Shown one piece after another: positions 13,490 to 25,085 of a stretch of DNA of 64,000 nt. The notes under the pieces are model-generated. The model made no database searches. It worked only from the letters and a program-made list of their open reading frames with translations, and had not been told where the DNA came from. Location: NCBI RefSeq assembly GCF_030463535.1, contig NC_132879.1, positions 44,101,970 through 44,165,969 on the forward strand. Direction: 5' to 3'. Source of the DNA: Salminus brasiliensis. Its lineage: Eukaryota; Chordata; Actinopteri; Characiformes; Bryconidae. Both the position numbers and the translations under genes were made by a program. Each line of letters begins with the position of its first letter. Positions within the stretch are counted from its first letter, which is position 1.

Positions 13490-13830
13490 CATGGGTAGCT
13501 CACTACAATCTCAGGCTTCATCTCGGCCTGAGGCCCCCCTCGCTGAGCCGTTATTTACCCGTTCTGTGGCCGCGTCAGTCCCAGCACCCCGACACGAAAC
13601 ACAATATGGCCTCCCCACATCTCCATTTAATACACCCTGGCTTGCAATATGGAGGCAGCATTTTTGTATTAGCGGCTCCCCTCCCTGCCGAGTGATACGC
13701 CCAGTGTGGGGCTGCAGTGGTACCACTAAACATCTCCATAACTATCCTGCATGTGACACACTGTTTACCCCCAATTATCAATTATTTCAGTTTCTTAATT
13801 AGTTTCTAATTATGTATTTTTCACTGCATT
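13490..13830. promoter_or_regulatory. Candidate conserved non-coding element
   Basis: A GC-balanced half (with 'caatatggcctcc' and 'ccatttaatac') is followed by a TAAT-rich half containing 'caattatcaattatttcag' and 'cttaattagtttctaatta', which hold several homeodomain core sites within 60 bases. The overlapping open frames on both strands do not resemble a protein. It looks enhancer-like; this is inference only. Confidence 0.3.
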
Positions 13831-15590
13831 GACACTAATTGTACATGTTCCTACCTCAAAGCAAGTTACTGAATGTAAAAGAAAGGCAACCTGTCCAAAG
13901 CCCCATAGCATATAACAGGGGCGTGTACAGAAACCCCCCAAACGCCCAATCTAACCATTACAAGTTATCCCAACGAAAATAAGGTGACTTCTGTCAGCTG
14001 CATCTGCTTGTTGTTTTAAAATCCATCACAACATAAATGAAGCCTGTTCAAGAACATAGCAATCAGCTCATTATTATTAATTGTATTAATGAATTTTATT
14101 ATTATCTTATTTTAAGCTAACTTCCACATTAGCAAGCAATGTAAAAGAAGCTAATGTTAAGTTATATTGCTGCCATTACATTAGCTAGCTAAGCTTAGTT
14201 CATGTGATAGCCTAATATAAGACAATATTGCGCAACATCATGCAAATGTGAAAAGCTGTGCATATGTGGAGATTTTCATTTGGTATTGGTTAGGCTGATC
14301 ATATTTTGGTTTTCAAAAAAGAGGACACTGGGGAGTCACTCACTCAGGACTCAGTTGTGGTTAAGGTCTTGTGGTGGGGGGCGTTAAGTAGTAGAACCAT
14401 GGCAGTGTGTATATGAGGGAGGGTAGGAGGGAGTAAAATATCTTTACAATCAGGCAACTATGTTATTGAACAATAATACATAAACATTTACTGATTTAGT
14501 AAACCTAGAAAATACATGTAAAAAGGTAGCCTTCATAGTGTGATATTGCTAAGTCATCTCTTTTAACCACTTAAAAAGCCTGTGGACCACCAGTGGGCCA
14601 AAAGTATTGAACCAAATTTCTATTACCAAAGAATAGCACCACCAGTTTGTACAGAAATCCTTGTAGTTACTAAATAATACACCTTACTGTGTAATAAGCC
14701 TTTCTGCATTAAGGGCTTAAGTGTCTCACAAATAAAGTAACAAAAAAGGAAAGGGTTTTACCTTTACCACTTTCATATTGTGTTTTTGTTATCAATAAAT
14801 ATATATATATTTTTTAAATTGCTGTGGTGGGAAGCAGTGTGTTGCGGTAGGAACCAAAGGTTGATGTGGATGCAGGTACATGTAGACCAATAGTGGCGGT
14901 CAGAATGACACATGAGGCGTGTTTAAAGCTTTAAAAAGAAAGCAAATGCTCATGTGAAATCAATGCAACATCCTGAACATTTTACACAATTTAGAAATCC
15001 CAGCCTGGATGCTATTGTCTCACATAGTTAATGTGCACAGGTAAACACTTTGTGTCATGTTATTTTTTTCAAAAAATGTATTTCTCCATGTTTGCATTGG
15101 TTTGTCCATTTCCCAAACTCTCTTTATCCCTCACAATTAAACATGCAGCTTTTGCCACTGTGCCTTTAGCAGTCATTTATTTAAATGTACATGTAACTCT
15201 ATACTAAATGTGCCATCCGGATTTGTGACTCATTCCAAGAGCATTCCAGGCTCTAATATTCCTTATAACTTTAGCAGGAATGGGCGTAACTAAAATGCTG
15301 AACGCTGAATATGCATATCAAATGATCAAAACGAAGACATTCAGAACAGGCTGTTTTTGCAGATTGGTTTCCTTACATGCACTGAATGAACTGTAGAGTC
15401 AGTGGTGTGTTTTAAAACTCTAACATTGTTTCAATACTACATCAAAACAACACTACTTAATTAGCAAGTAATCAAGTAGTTGTTGAGCTGAACTAGGTGA
15501 GTTAGAGCAGGAATAAATAAATATAATTTCTGCATGTTATTTATCAACATTTCTGATTTAGATGACTGTTAAAAGTAGATCCTTGATTAA

Positions 15591-15770
15591 GATCCTTGAG
15601 GAAGGTTTGGAGGTTCTTCAGTTTTAAACTGTGGAGGAACTTCTTAAGATGCTTTAAGAAACCTTCATGCTAGCTTTTTCTTCCAAAAACCTTTTCTTGA
15701 AGGTTCTTTAAAGCACAAGAGGTTCCTCCACAGTTTCAAACTGAAAAACTCTAAACGTTCCTCAAGGATC
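15591..15770. mobile_element. Foldback (MITE-like) element
   Basis: 'gatccttgaggaa' at 15591 is mirrored by 'ttcctcaaggatc' ending at 15770. 'aaactgtggaggaac' inside the left arm is mirrored by 'gttcctccacagttt' in the right arm. The arms are roughly 75-80 bp with scattered mismatches around a short centre. A hairpin of this size without coding capacity is typical of a miniature inverted-repeat element. The superfamily is not determined. Confidence 0.7.
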
Positions 15771-17451
15771 ATATACGTTGAACAGTGTAGAAATATTGAA
15801 TATATATTGAAAGTTTCATATTTAACACATAAATTTACAGGATCGTTGGGATCATAATGCTTCTTTGTACTTTCATACTAGCAAAATGTATAACCAGTGG
15901 ATTCTAGGACTCACCTGAGTTGAGAATTTCTATTTTCCCAGTCAGCCCCAAATGATATGACACTTCTAGGGCCAGCCTGATGGAAAGTTAGCCCATAAAA
16001 ATGATCCTGTTATGTAAAACATCAGATATTTGCATTTCTGACTAAAGTGTGGATACCAGCTAATCAGCTAAATTGTCTTGGCTGCCACTAAGGCCTTCTT
16101 TATTATGTCTTTAAGTACCAGACTTTCCCAGACCCAGATTAAGCCTAAGCCTATGGTCATTAACGATTGCCACTGCAATTTGGTTTAAGAACTGATGATA
16201 TAAAACTAACGATGCTTTGAATAGTCATGTTTTGTACATCCTCAGATTCCAAAGTTTCCCTCTGGCCAAAATCTAGACGTTCCATGAAAGTCTTATAAGC
16301 CTTATTCACGTCTTAAAAATGCTTTTTGTTCTCACTGGGTTAGTAAACACTACTTAGAGTCACAAACTGTAGATCTATCTAGTCAAATCCTCTTGACGGA
16401 TATGTTGAAGCTTTTAGCAATGAGTGCATTCTAGTATTCCTGATAAAGTTCGAAAAAAAGGGAGAGAGAGAAAGGGTTGGCTAGCACAGGCAAGAACGGT
16501 GGCTGCAGAAACAATATCTCGCCTCGGGCCTGAGCTCGCTTTGGACAGCCTATTCACCACGTCTACAAGTGAACAAGAAAAGGAAACTCCAAACACTCCG
16601 TAAGACGCTTTTGCTGATGATTTGTTATTCCCTTCTTTTCTGATTCTCTTAAATGGCCAAAAAGGGGAAAAAAGAAGAGGGGTGGAGGAGGAGAAGGAGG
16701 AGGAGGAGGAGGAGGAGTACAGGGGCGCTTTTGAGGGAAGGGAGGCCTGCATAAATTTTACATACACAAGGCAGGCGGCGCGCATAGTGATTGTCGCTTC
16801 CCCAAAAACTTTCCTTTCTTTCTCTTTTGCAGAAAACACTTTCCTGGCTGAATGGGCACCTATTAGTGACTCCATTATGGAGGCAGGCCTCTTCAATGGC
16901 TCCCGGCTGGGAAGCTTTATGCCAAAGCCTCAGGCTCAATGCGGCCCACCCCTCCACAAAACCCCCACTGCACCCATCCACTGTATAGGTACAGGCAGTG
17001 TGGAGTTGGCCCCTGTGTGTAAGAGAGTGTGTGTGTGTGTGTGTGTGGTAGGAAGATTGAGAGGGGACGCTCATCCTCCGTTTTTGTGAACTCCAGGTGT
17101 GTTGGGTAAAAGTGTGGCTTTGAAACCATTAGAAAGGGAGAAAGACCAAAAGGGAGAAAGGAGGTAGAGAGCAAAAAAGAGAGAGAGTCGGTGGGGTTGG
17201 GAGGGTAGGTTTGGGTAGGTGGGGGGGCTACTGTGGTCCGCATTTTCTACACAGCATGCATAAAAAAAAACCTGAACGCTATGTTCTACATGTATTAGCT
17301 GATTTCTATAATACCCCCCTCCCTATAAGCGCACACACACACAAACACACGCACGCCCAGCTCCTCCGCCCCAAAACAAGCGGGGCCCGAGGCGAATCGC
17401 TACACTCTGCAGTGGAGGCCTGTATTGTTGGGTGGATTATTATAGATTTTA

Positions 17452-17467
17452 GGGGGGGGGGGGGGGG
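17452..17467 (+). repeat. Poly-G tract
   Basis: A 16-base run of G followed by GGGAGAGGGG. It could form a G-quadruplex and is also a likely sequencing or assembly weak point. Confidence 0.85.
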
Positions 17468-18059
17468 AGGGAGAGGGGTGTGTGTGCTCATCATTGTAAA
17501 GAGAGAGAAGGAGAGAGAGAGATTAGGCATTTAGGAGTAAGTTGTATGACATAAACACCTGCAGACATCACGGCGCAGCAAAAGAGAGACCGACTGAGAG
17601 AAGGATCAGAAATGTATATCCCAATTATGTCACCTTATATTTCCACCCTCTTCTGTCCTTTTTGTCCATGCATCTAAAAAAAAAAAAGGTGTAAGAATGT
17701 AAAATTTTGGATGTGCAAACATTTTCAATGCTGCTGCAATGGTGATGACACTTGTTCAGAGCAAATGTGTTTCATAGAGTGGAAAAAGTATGCACTGTGT
17801 CAGAGAAACGAACAAGAGAGGTAGCATGTGTAGTAAGAAGAGGGTGGAAGCAGGAGTGTGCTCTTGGGTGCTGTGTATGTGCCTGTGGCGTAACACACTT
17901 GTGAGTGTGGGGCTATGTGCCTGTGTGTATGGTGTTCTATAAAGACTCAGGGATGGAGAGAGAGTGAGAGGAGAGGGAGAAGGGAGAGGGAGGGGGGGAG
18001 AGCAAGAGGACAGAGAGGCAGAGAGAAGTTGAGAAAGAGGGGCTCTATGTGTTGAATAT

Positions 18060-18340
18060 GAACTCATTGTTCGGCCATTCTTACCTCCACGGGGAACCAT
18101 CTGCTCCCTGTCAATGCGTCACCTGCTCGTCTGAGCCGTCGCCACGGAAACAGGGGGAGCGGGATTAAGGAGAGGTTAGGCCTCCGAGGGGAGGGGCCGG
18201 TGGGGACAGGAGGAGGTTGCCTAGGGAGACCTCCCAATGGGGTTCCCAGGCGACTGGAAAAATGTCGCCCTCTGCTGGGAAATGTGTTCCATTCGCACGA
18301 TGACCTGCGATGACCGTGTTTGTTGTTGGTCCACAAGCTC
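18060..18340. promoter_or_regulatory. GC-rich block with three X-box-like motifs
   Basis: A GC-rich island in AT-rich surroundings. Three words resemble the RFX X-box consensus (GTTGCC..GGCAAC type): GTCGCCACGGAAAC (18138-18151), GTTGCCTAGGGAGAC (18216-18230) and GTTCCCAGGCGAC (18242-18254). RFX factors bind such sites in cilia-gene and MHC promoters. No start site or exon is visible, so this may be a distal element. Binding is inference. Confidence 0.3.
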
Positions 18341-19349
18341 CTGTTTTGCTTTTTCTGCTATTTCTCATATGACAGTGACAATAGGACCAATAGGACTACG
18401 AGTTTGGATTCATCCACCTGTACAAAATAATTGACTGTTGACTAACATCCTGTTCTGTTTGCATATGGACAGCCTGTAATATGTATGTGTGGACAAGGAT
18501 GCACAAATAAATGTGTATGTGTGTGTGTGGTAGTAGTCATAGTCGGTCTGTCACAGGCCTCTAATAAGGACTGTGTGTAGTGCTCATCTTTCAGGCTCAG
18601 ATCACTGAGCAAACACTCAGAGGGGCAATGAAAGGCTCTATGTGGGAGAGGCCACAATAGAGCTGATGAATACTTCATCCAGTCTGTGGATGCAGACAAA
18701 CTAACTCAGCTCCTCTATATAAGGACCCTCTCCACAGGCCACACTCCACTCCCAGTCTAGAGAACTTGAAACTTGGAACTCAGGACTGAAGATACAAAAG
18801 ATAGACAATATTACTGGAAGTGCAAATAGGGAAATAATTGGGCAACTATTGTGAGGGTTGGAGGAGAAATGTTAATGTACAGCTTAGTTTTTGTCAAATA
18901 TGGAAATCAGAGCCAGTTATTAACGTCAAATGATATCCACGTCAAATATGTGGGAAAGGTCACGCTGGGTGTAGGACTTCTGTTGCGCTAATGCAACAGC
19001 TGGCATGGTGACAAATCTGGTGAGTTTCGATTAGCTACAACAATGTAGTCCAGCTCAGCAGAGCAAGAGTCAACATTATGTAGTGAATCTAAATTCCAAG
19101 CAAAATATAATAGATTTTCAAAGAGCAGCATTTCAGGGTTGGCTACGTATCCATATTAGGATCTCTGGGTCAAGGCAGTTTTTTCTCCTTATGAATTTTT
19201 TTTTTTCCATGCTGTCATTGCGTCCTGTGGTTAACACATATTTCCCAAAATGCGACATACACTGACCATATAGGAGCTTTTTAGTTCTATGATTACAGAC
19301 TGTAGTCTTTAATCTGTTTCTCTGCATATTTTGTTAGCCTTATTTCACT

Positions 19350-19790
19350 CTGTTCTTCAGGATCCCACAGGACCACCACAGATCAAGTAGTATTTGGGCG
19401 GTGGGTCATTCTCAGCACTGCAGTGACACTAACATGGTGGAAACATGTTAGTTTGTGTACTGGTATGAGTAATCCAGACACAGCAGTGCTGCTGGAGTTT
19501 TTAAACACATGTGCCATTTTGTCCACACACTGCCCATTCTATTAAACACTCCAACCTGGTTGGTCCACCTTGTAGATGTAAAGTCAGGGACAGAAGCGTA
19601 TCTGTTGCTGCACAGTTTGTGTTGGGTGGAAGGAGGCTAACAAAGTATACAGAGAAACAGATGGACTACAGACCGCTCCTGTAGGGTACGTGGAGATGAT
19701 AGAATGGGCAGAGTTCATTCCAAACCAAGGGAGGTCATTATACTCTGATATGACTGTGTATATTGTCTAGTGTACGATTATCTCCTGAAT
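19350..19790. repeat. Dispersed fish repeat (second family)
   Basis: Contains 'cagcagtgctgctggagttt' (near 19481), 'cactgcagtgacactaac', 'agatgtaaagtcag' and 'gagaaacagatggactaca'. I recall this order of words as an abundant, partly palindromic repeat in ostariophysan fish. The copy is degenerate and has no coding capacity. The assignment rests on memory, not on a search. Confidence 0.5.
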
Positions 19791-21499
19791 GTCACTGGAT
19801 GCTCTGAATGATGAGGAGTTTGAATCATGGTACAGTGCAAGCTAGCACTCCTGCACTGAATTGTAAGGCTGTTTTTAAACTTTGATAGCAATGAACTTTG
19901 AGTTCAACCAACTTATAATAATTGAGTTTAGTATGTAGCCATTGGTAACTGGATAGTGATAGGCCCATGCAAGTTTAAAAAATAAAAAGAATATTAAATT
20001 GCACTAATGCTGGGTTTAATTATTTCTCTCATAATGTGAGTTGTGTAATGTACAGTGATCTGTACAGTTTGTTTGTGCAACACAACCTTCCCACTGTCAT
20101 GTCTTTCCCACTGGCTCCTGGCATCATTTAAGTACATATTTTGCGTGTCCTCCTATCGTTCTCACCGTCAGTTCAGTGTGTGGTTGTTTTATCTGGGCTA
20201 CCATTTCTTAGGTATTTATATATATTTTATATAATGGTTGACTACTTGGTCTACATGTTGTAGGCTGGAAGAGACAGTTGCTGTCGTTTGTGTTGTAAAG
20301 CACAATCTATGCTGGCAGTGTGATTCTAAAGTAGCTAGCAGAAAGAAAAGCAGTGCCATTTCGTTCTGTATCAAGGGCTACAAAAACTGCTTTTGGCTTT
20401 TGAGAATAAGATAATTAAAATTTAGAAGATTTAAAGAGAAAAAAACTTGAAGATGCGTTTACTTTTGTGTGAACATGTTATAAGCACAAAACTTGCCGAG
20501 TTTTCAAAAATCCCATTATTGAGCTCTATAATAGTCAAACATTATGTTGGTGAAAGTTAATTTAGTTGCGTTAGTCAAACAAAACAAGGGAATTAATATT
20601 AGGTAAGTTCAATTTCTTTTAGCTTCCTGATGTTGAAGACGTCATATTGGTTGTATATAATTTAGTAGAGTGTAACAACAAAATGCTTGTAGTTTTTCCT
20701 TAACAAAAGTTGGAATTACTTAAAAATATGCATGCAAATTGTTGCATTATACATTTTTGGTTATTATTATTATTTTTTAGAGTGCACATTGGACAAAGCT
20801 TGATGGTGATGTTGCAAGTCATATAATGGCAATTCAGTGTGCAACAGTGTTAGCTTGCATGTAGTAGCTTTTGTTGTTTGGCCCATTGATGATACAAAGG
20901 ATGCACAATATTACTGGAACTGCATTGAGCTCCTCAAAAAATTGACCTATCCTCTTCTTCCCAAAAATATGTGAGGTTGGAAGAGATATTTCAGTGTTAG
21001 CTTGCATTTTGACTTATTGGTGAAGACCTCATAATTTAAAACATCTACAGAGGTCTATAGATCAGATCGGTTATGGACTTTTGTACTGAACAATGTACTG
21101 AACAATTTGTCCAACTTCCCAACAGTTTGTACAGATGATCATGAGCTAGGCATGGTTCAGCAATGCTACAACCTGATGCTAGGATGAGACAGAGCTTTGG
21201 GGCCAACATGATAGTAATACTACTACGATTGTTCTTGTAGGTGTAAGTGTCCAGGAAGTGCGGTGAAGTGTGTCTATTGAAGGCCCAGCAGGATTGGTGT
21301 GTTAGGGCTGGCTGAGTAAGCCTGCAGACGGTCTCACATGAACGCTCACCTGAAGCCATCAGGGGGAAGAGTGTGAGACCAGTCTGAGTGACAGGTGAAA
21401 GTGACTGCAGCATGATGAGAAAACTGCCCTTTATGTTTGGTCAAGAGGGCCCAGAAAGCCATGCCTGGCCATCAACTCACACCCAGTGACCCACGTCCT

Positions 21500-21665
21500 C
21501 TAGCCCAGTGTTTCCCAACTCCAGTCTTGTAGTCCAGCTGCACTGCATGGTGTTTTGGTTTCCCTGTTCAAACACTTCAGATCCTGCTGATTGAGGACTT
21601 GTTTACTAGTTAATGAAAGGATCAAAAAATACAACAGTGCACAGCAGCTGTACTACAAGATGTGG
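21500..21665. repeat. Short dispersed repeat, copy A (third family)
   Basis: Has the pattern 'cccaactccagtc..tgtagtccagctg..' then 'gtttccctgttcaaacac' and a reverse-like closing half. The pattern recurs at 42813-42970 and 46599-46768. The ends are partly inverted, consistent with a short non-autonomous DNA element. Confidence 0.5.
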
Positions 21666-22007
21666 AATTCTGCTGCCTCTAGCCACATTTAGCCATAATT
21701 GCCCAATGTAACATTAAGAGGTCATTTAAATGTTTGATTCACAGAATCATGAAAAATGTAAACATTGTGTACATAAAATATTGTTGCCATTGTTGCCAAC
21801 TTTGTATCAGCATTTTTGTGTTTTTTGAGTTAGTTTGTGACATTTTTGCATAACTTGATACTAGCATTTTTCTTGATATTGTGTCAAAATGTCAAGATGA
21901 ATAGATCCAAAACGAAATAGTCCAAAAAGAAATAGACTTGAAAATGACTTTGCGTTGACTTCCATTGAAACTTTTTTTGTTTTTTGTTTTTTTTGTTTTT
22001 TGTTTTA

Positions 22008-22195
22008 ATGCACTACCGTTATGGCCTGAGGATCTTAAGTTCAAATCCCGAACCATGCCACTTTGCCATCAGGATACAGAGTCTGAGAGAGCACAATGTC
22101 CTATGAAATCCTTCTAGTGTCGGGAGCATTACTAATGTTGGGGGATTTACAAATGTGTGGGTTAATTGGCATTACCAAATTGGGAAAAATAGGGG
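22008..22195 (+). repeat. Degenerate SINE-like copy
   Basis: The box-B-like word 'gttcaaatcccg' (about 22040) is followed by 'ccatgccactttgccatcag', then 'gagagagcacaatg' and a GGGAAAAA-rich tail. It matches the order seen at 609-890 and 52704-52870. A T-rich low-complexity run lies just upstream (21970-22006). Confidence 0.55.
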
Positions 22196-22401
22196 AAAAA
22201 ATCAACAAACAAGTAAAAAAAAAAGTATATATACTTCAAGTTCAAAATGCTAATATTTGCTTTTATTCTTCATTGTTAAAAATATACTTACCATTTTTGT
22301 TTGTTTCACTTTCACACATTTCAGTCACTATTATCACAAGGCTATTGGGAAAAATGGGACAATTCTCAATGAATCACTATGTGGTGGATCACTGAGATTT
22401 G

Positions 22402-22788
22402 TTTGACAACAAACATTTTGAGGGCAAACAGTAAATTGCCCAATTAAAGTAGAAAATAAGTTGCATGTAAACTGAAGATGGTATGAGGTTTGATAGAGCA
22501 AACAATGGTTCTATCCTGTATCCTGAGGGTGTTGTTATATCAAACACCACGCCATCTTTAGTACACATGCAGTCTTTTTCCTCCTTAAATTTTTAATTCT
22601 CTCAGTTGAGAGAGTGTACTAATGTGTACTAAAGATGGCGTGGTGTTTGATATAACAACACCCTCAGGATACACGATAGAACCATTGTTTGCTGTATCAA
22701 ACCTCATACCATCTTCAGTTTACATGCAACTTATTTTCTACTTTAATTGGGCAATTTACTGTTTGCCCTCAAAATGTTTGTTGTCAAA
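22402..22788. mobile_element. Near-perfect 387-bp palindrome (foldback element)
   Basis: The left arm (22402-22568, 167 bp) is the reverse complement of the right arm (22622-22788, 167 bp), with only a few mismatches seen by eye, around a 53-bp spacer. The spacer holds its own small hairpin ('ctctcagttgagag'). A short direct repeat, TGAGAT, sits just outside each arm (22393-22398 and 22790-22795) and could be the target-site duplication. The near-identity of the arms points to recent insertion or gene conversion. There is no coding capacity. A transcript would form a long double-stranded RNA. Confidence 0.85.
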
Positions 22789-23479
22789 TTGAGATCAAGA
22801 AGCAACGTAACTGCCAAACCAGACCTAAATACAGCACACTGAAGCATATTCAACATCAAAAGATTTCTTACTGTGTTGTTCAAACATCAGATCTCCTTAA
22901 CTCAGAATAGACTTCAAATCTGATTTGTACAATAAAAAATAACTTAAATAGGAAAACATGTTTTTAAATAATCCCAGCCATTAGCAACCATGAACAATCT
23001 CCACCATATAGTGTATATCTATATCCAAGGAGAAAAAGCTAAGTTTGAAAATGTTATTTTCCTGTCCGCTGTCTGTTGTCCCATTTCTTTGATTTTGCCT
23101 ATTCCTGTAGAATCACAAAATATGTTAGAAGAGCTGATGACTCCTCATGACTAAATAGTAGTATAGTTTTAAATATTCATATTTAAATTAATTTTTAATA
23201 GTAAATATTATTCCTAAAATTTCTAAAAATCTTGATTTTTGACAGTGACAGTTGGGCCCTGTTTAGACAGTTTTACCCCCTGACCTCAGATGAAATCTCG
23301 GAGGTCTTTGGAGAAATCAGTACATTAGCCGAAGCGTGGCGGAATTCTTTTTTTACGTTATTTTTTGTCCCCCGTTGGCTATGTGTGTGTGTGTGTGTGT
23401 GTGTGTGATCCTGGGAGAGGGGCTGTCAGGGCCACGTGTAGCGGGCTGGGGGTGGGGGTGGGTGGGTTTCTCTGTGTGT

Positions 23480-23900
23480 CGGGTGGAAAATTCGATTAAG
23501 CGGCGGGCGAGCGTGGCTGAGCGTGGCCGCTGTGCGGCGGCTCGCGCGGCTCGGGCGCCCCAGCGCGCGCGTTTGTTGGGGGGTTAAGTGCTGCGAGAAA
23601 GAGCTCCATTATCCCGAGTGAGAACTGCCCATGTGGCTGGGCCGCTCGAGCCGCGCTCCCTCTCTCATTCATGGTCCCGCTTTCAGGGCTCAAAGCCTCC
23701 AAAAAGTTTCATTCTCTCTCTCCGACGACCTCTCCCCCACCCTACTCTTCTCTAACCCCCCTCGCCCTCCCCGCCAGCGTTTCTCTCCTGGTCGGTCTTT
23801 TTTTAGGGGAGGAAAAAGGGAGTTTTAACAATGGCGGTGGAAGAAGGGACTGGGACAGATTCCGCGGCACCCCCGACGACTCCGAACGGAGGGGCTGTGA
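23480..23900. promoter_or_regulatory. CpG-rich promoter-like island
   Basis: CG dinucleotides are packed between about 23490 and 23580 and continue to 23890, against near-absence in the flanks. A TG run (about 23383-23407) lies upstream. The block contains an initiator-like pyrimidine-rich stretch (23700-23800) and leads to an ATG in strong context at 23831. In vertebrates such islands usually mark promoters. No downstream gene was identified on either strand before RECQL, 7 kb away. Confidence 0.5.
23831..23894 (+). CDS. Possible first coding exon of an unidentified gene
   Basis: An ATG in the context ACAATGGCG (near-ideal start context) follows the CpG-rich block and opens a frame reading MAVEEGTGTDSAAPPTTPNG and on. 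The frame stops after 44 codons (TAA at 23963). A GTGAGA splice-donor word at 23895 falls in frame after about 21 codons and is a natural exon end. The Ala/Pro/Thr-rich composition is common in vertebrate first exons. I do not recognise the protein and could not find a matching second exon. It could also be a non-coding RNA promoter with a chance ATG. Confidence 0.3.
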
Positions 23901-24479
23901 GACTATGCTCATGTGTAGCATGTGTGGAAGACTGGCTCCTCATCAATCACAAACACATGCATTAACCCTCACTGCTGACGAGCGAGCCCAAACGGACTGA
24001 AGCTGCATTATCTCAACACACTTAAAAAGTGATGCATCGAATTTAACGGGCCTAAAGTTTTGGCCCCGAATGACAGATTGTTTTTTATGTTTTGTTTTGC
24101 TAAAGTTTTACCTCAAAATACTAGCCAGAACACTCACTGAGTGCCAGCATGTCCTGGTTTAGGATACTTTCGGACGTCATATTTAAATTTTCAGATATTT
24201 CCTTAGCTTCACCCTGCAGACCAAGTAATCAAATATGACTAAACATTTTGTTCACATTTTTACAATAAACAAGTTTACATCATAAGCGTGTTTTGGGTTT
24301 ATTTCTGTATTCTTTTAATTGTACAGACTTAACTAGTCTCAATCTACCCCATACATCCACTTCCATTCACTGTGTTTACTGGCTGGAGATGGAAAAAGCA
24401 CTGTTTTCTTTATACATTCAGTTTAGGCTTAGGAATCAACTCTGTGGTAAATTTCTAATTTTTTATCACTGCTTTCTGT

Positions 24480-25085
24480 ATGCAAACAGAACTGTGCAAA
24501 AATCTGAGTTTTTGAATGTCCGTTCAAAGAAACCATTTATAATAAATGATTCATTTTTCAGGAGATATTTCTGAGAAGATTAGAAGATTAGAAAACACTT
24601 GCATAACGGAGAAAGCCCAAAAATAAATAAATAAATAAACTGAGAAAAATAGAAGTTTCCAAAGGAAATGATTTATGAAATGATTGACAGATGCAGAAGA
24701 AATGGGATTCTTCACAACTGCAGTAACCCGGTACACCACTAAACCACAGGTGTTTCTGTCCATGCTTCCACTGGAAGAAAATGACTCAAAGTTGTGGGTA
24801 TAAAAGGATGTGGAGCTGATTTAAAAAGTCCTTTCTGAGAAGAGGAAACAGACAAAAAAGCTGAAGATTTGATTAAATCAAACTGTTGGTTTTCTTAAAT
24901 GTTGCTGGTGTTCTTAGAGCAATGTACTGACCACCCCGGAATCCAGACCTCAGCATTATTGAATGTGTTTAGGATTAATGGGATGGTGAGAAGCAGGAAA
25001 TGCTTCAACTTCTAAGACTGTGAGGACTAAGCTTGAGGAAGATTTCTGTAAGAAAATAAATAAATGCAAAAATAAACTTTTGTAA
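24480..25085 (+). mobile_element. Decayed Tc1/mariner-like element
   Basis: Starts with 'aactgtgcaaaaatctgag', a terminal word I recall from fish Tc1 elements. It ends with remnants of the transposase 3' part: 'gaccacc.cggaatccagacct.agcattattgaatgtgtttagg', which in intact copies encodes the P-E-S-P-D-L-N-..-E-..-W region around the last catalytic acid. Stops and frameshifts break every frame. The left and right limits are approximate. Confidence 0.6.

Larger units (their letters stand above)
13831..18050. other. Gene-less stretch
   Basis: AT-rich sequence up to about 16380 contains a foldback element (15591-15770). 16390-17600 is purine/pyrimidine-asymmetric, with a GGA-rich tract near 16680-16720, a TG run (about 17020-17047) and a run of G (17452-17467). 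The open frame at 16622-17089 crosses a GAGGAG repeat and has no recognisable domain. No gene is called. Confidence 0.55.
18341..23300. other. Gene-less stretch
   Basis: AT-rich DNA with a dispersed repeat (19350-19790), a further repeat copy (21500-21665), a SINE-like copy (22008-22195) and the large palindrome (22402-22788). No exon was recognised. A TATA-like 'ctatataagg' lies near 18714, but no gene can be attached to it. Confidence 0.55.

Noticed and set aside
16622..17089. 155-codon plus-strand frame and its minus-strand partners
   Set aside because: It reads through a GGAGGAG repeat and a TG run; overlapping frames on both strands show it is low-complexity sequence.
22030..22060. Possible tRNA gene ('gttcaaatcccg')
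   Set aside because: Only a box-B-like word is present. There is no acceptor stem or anticodon arm, and the surroundings match a SINE-like repeat seen twice more.
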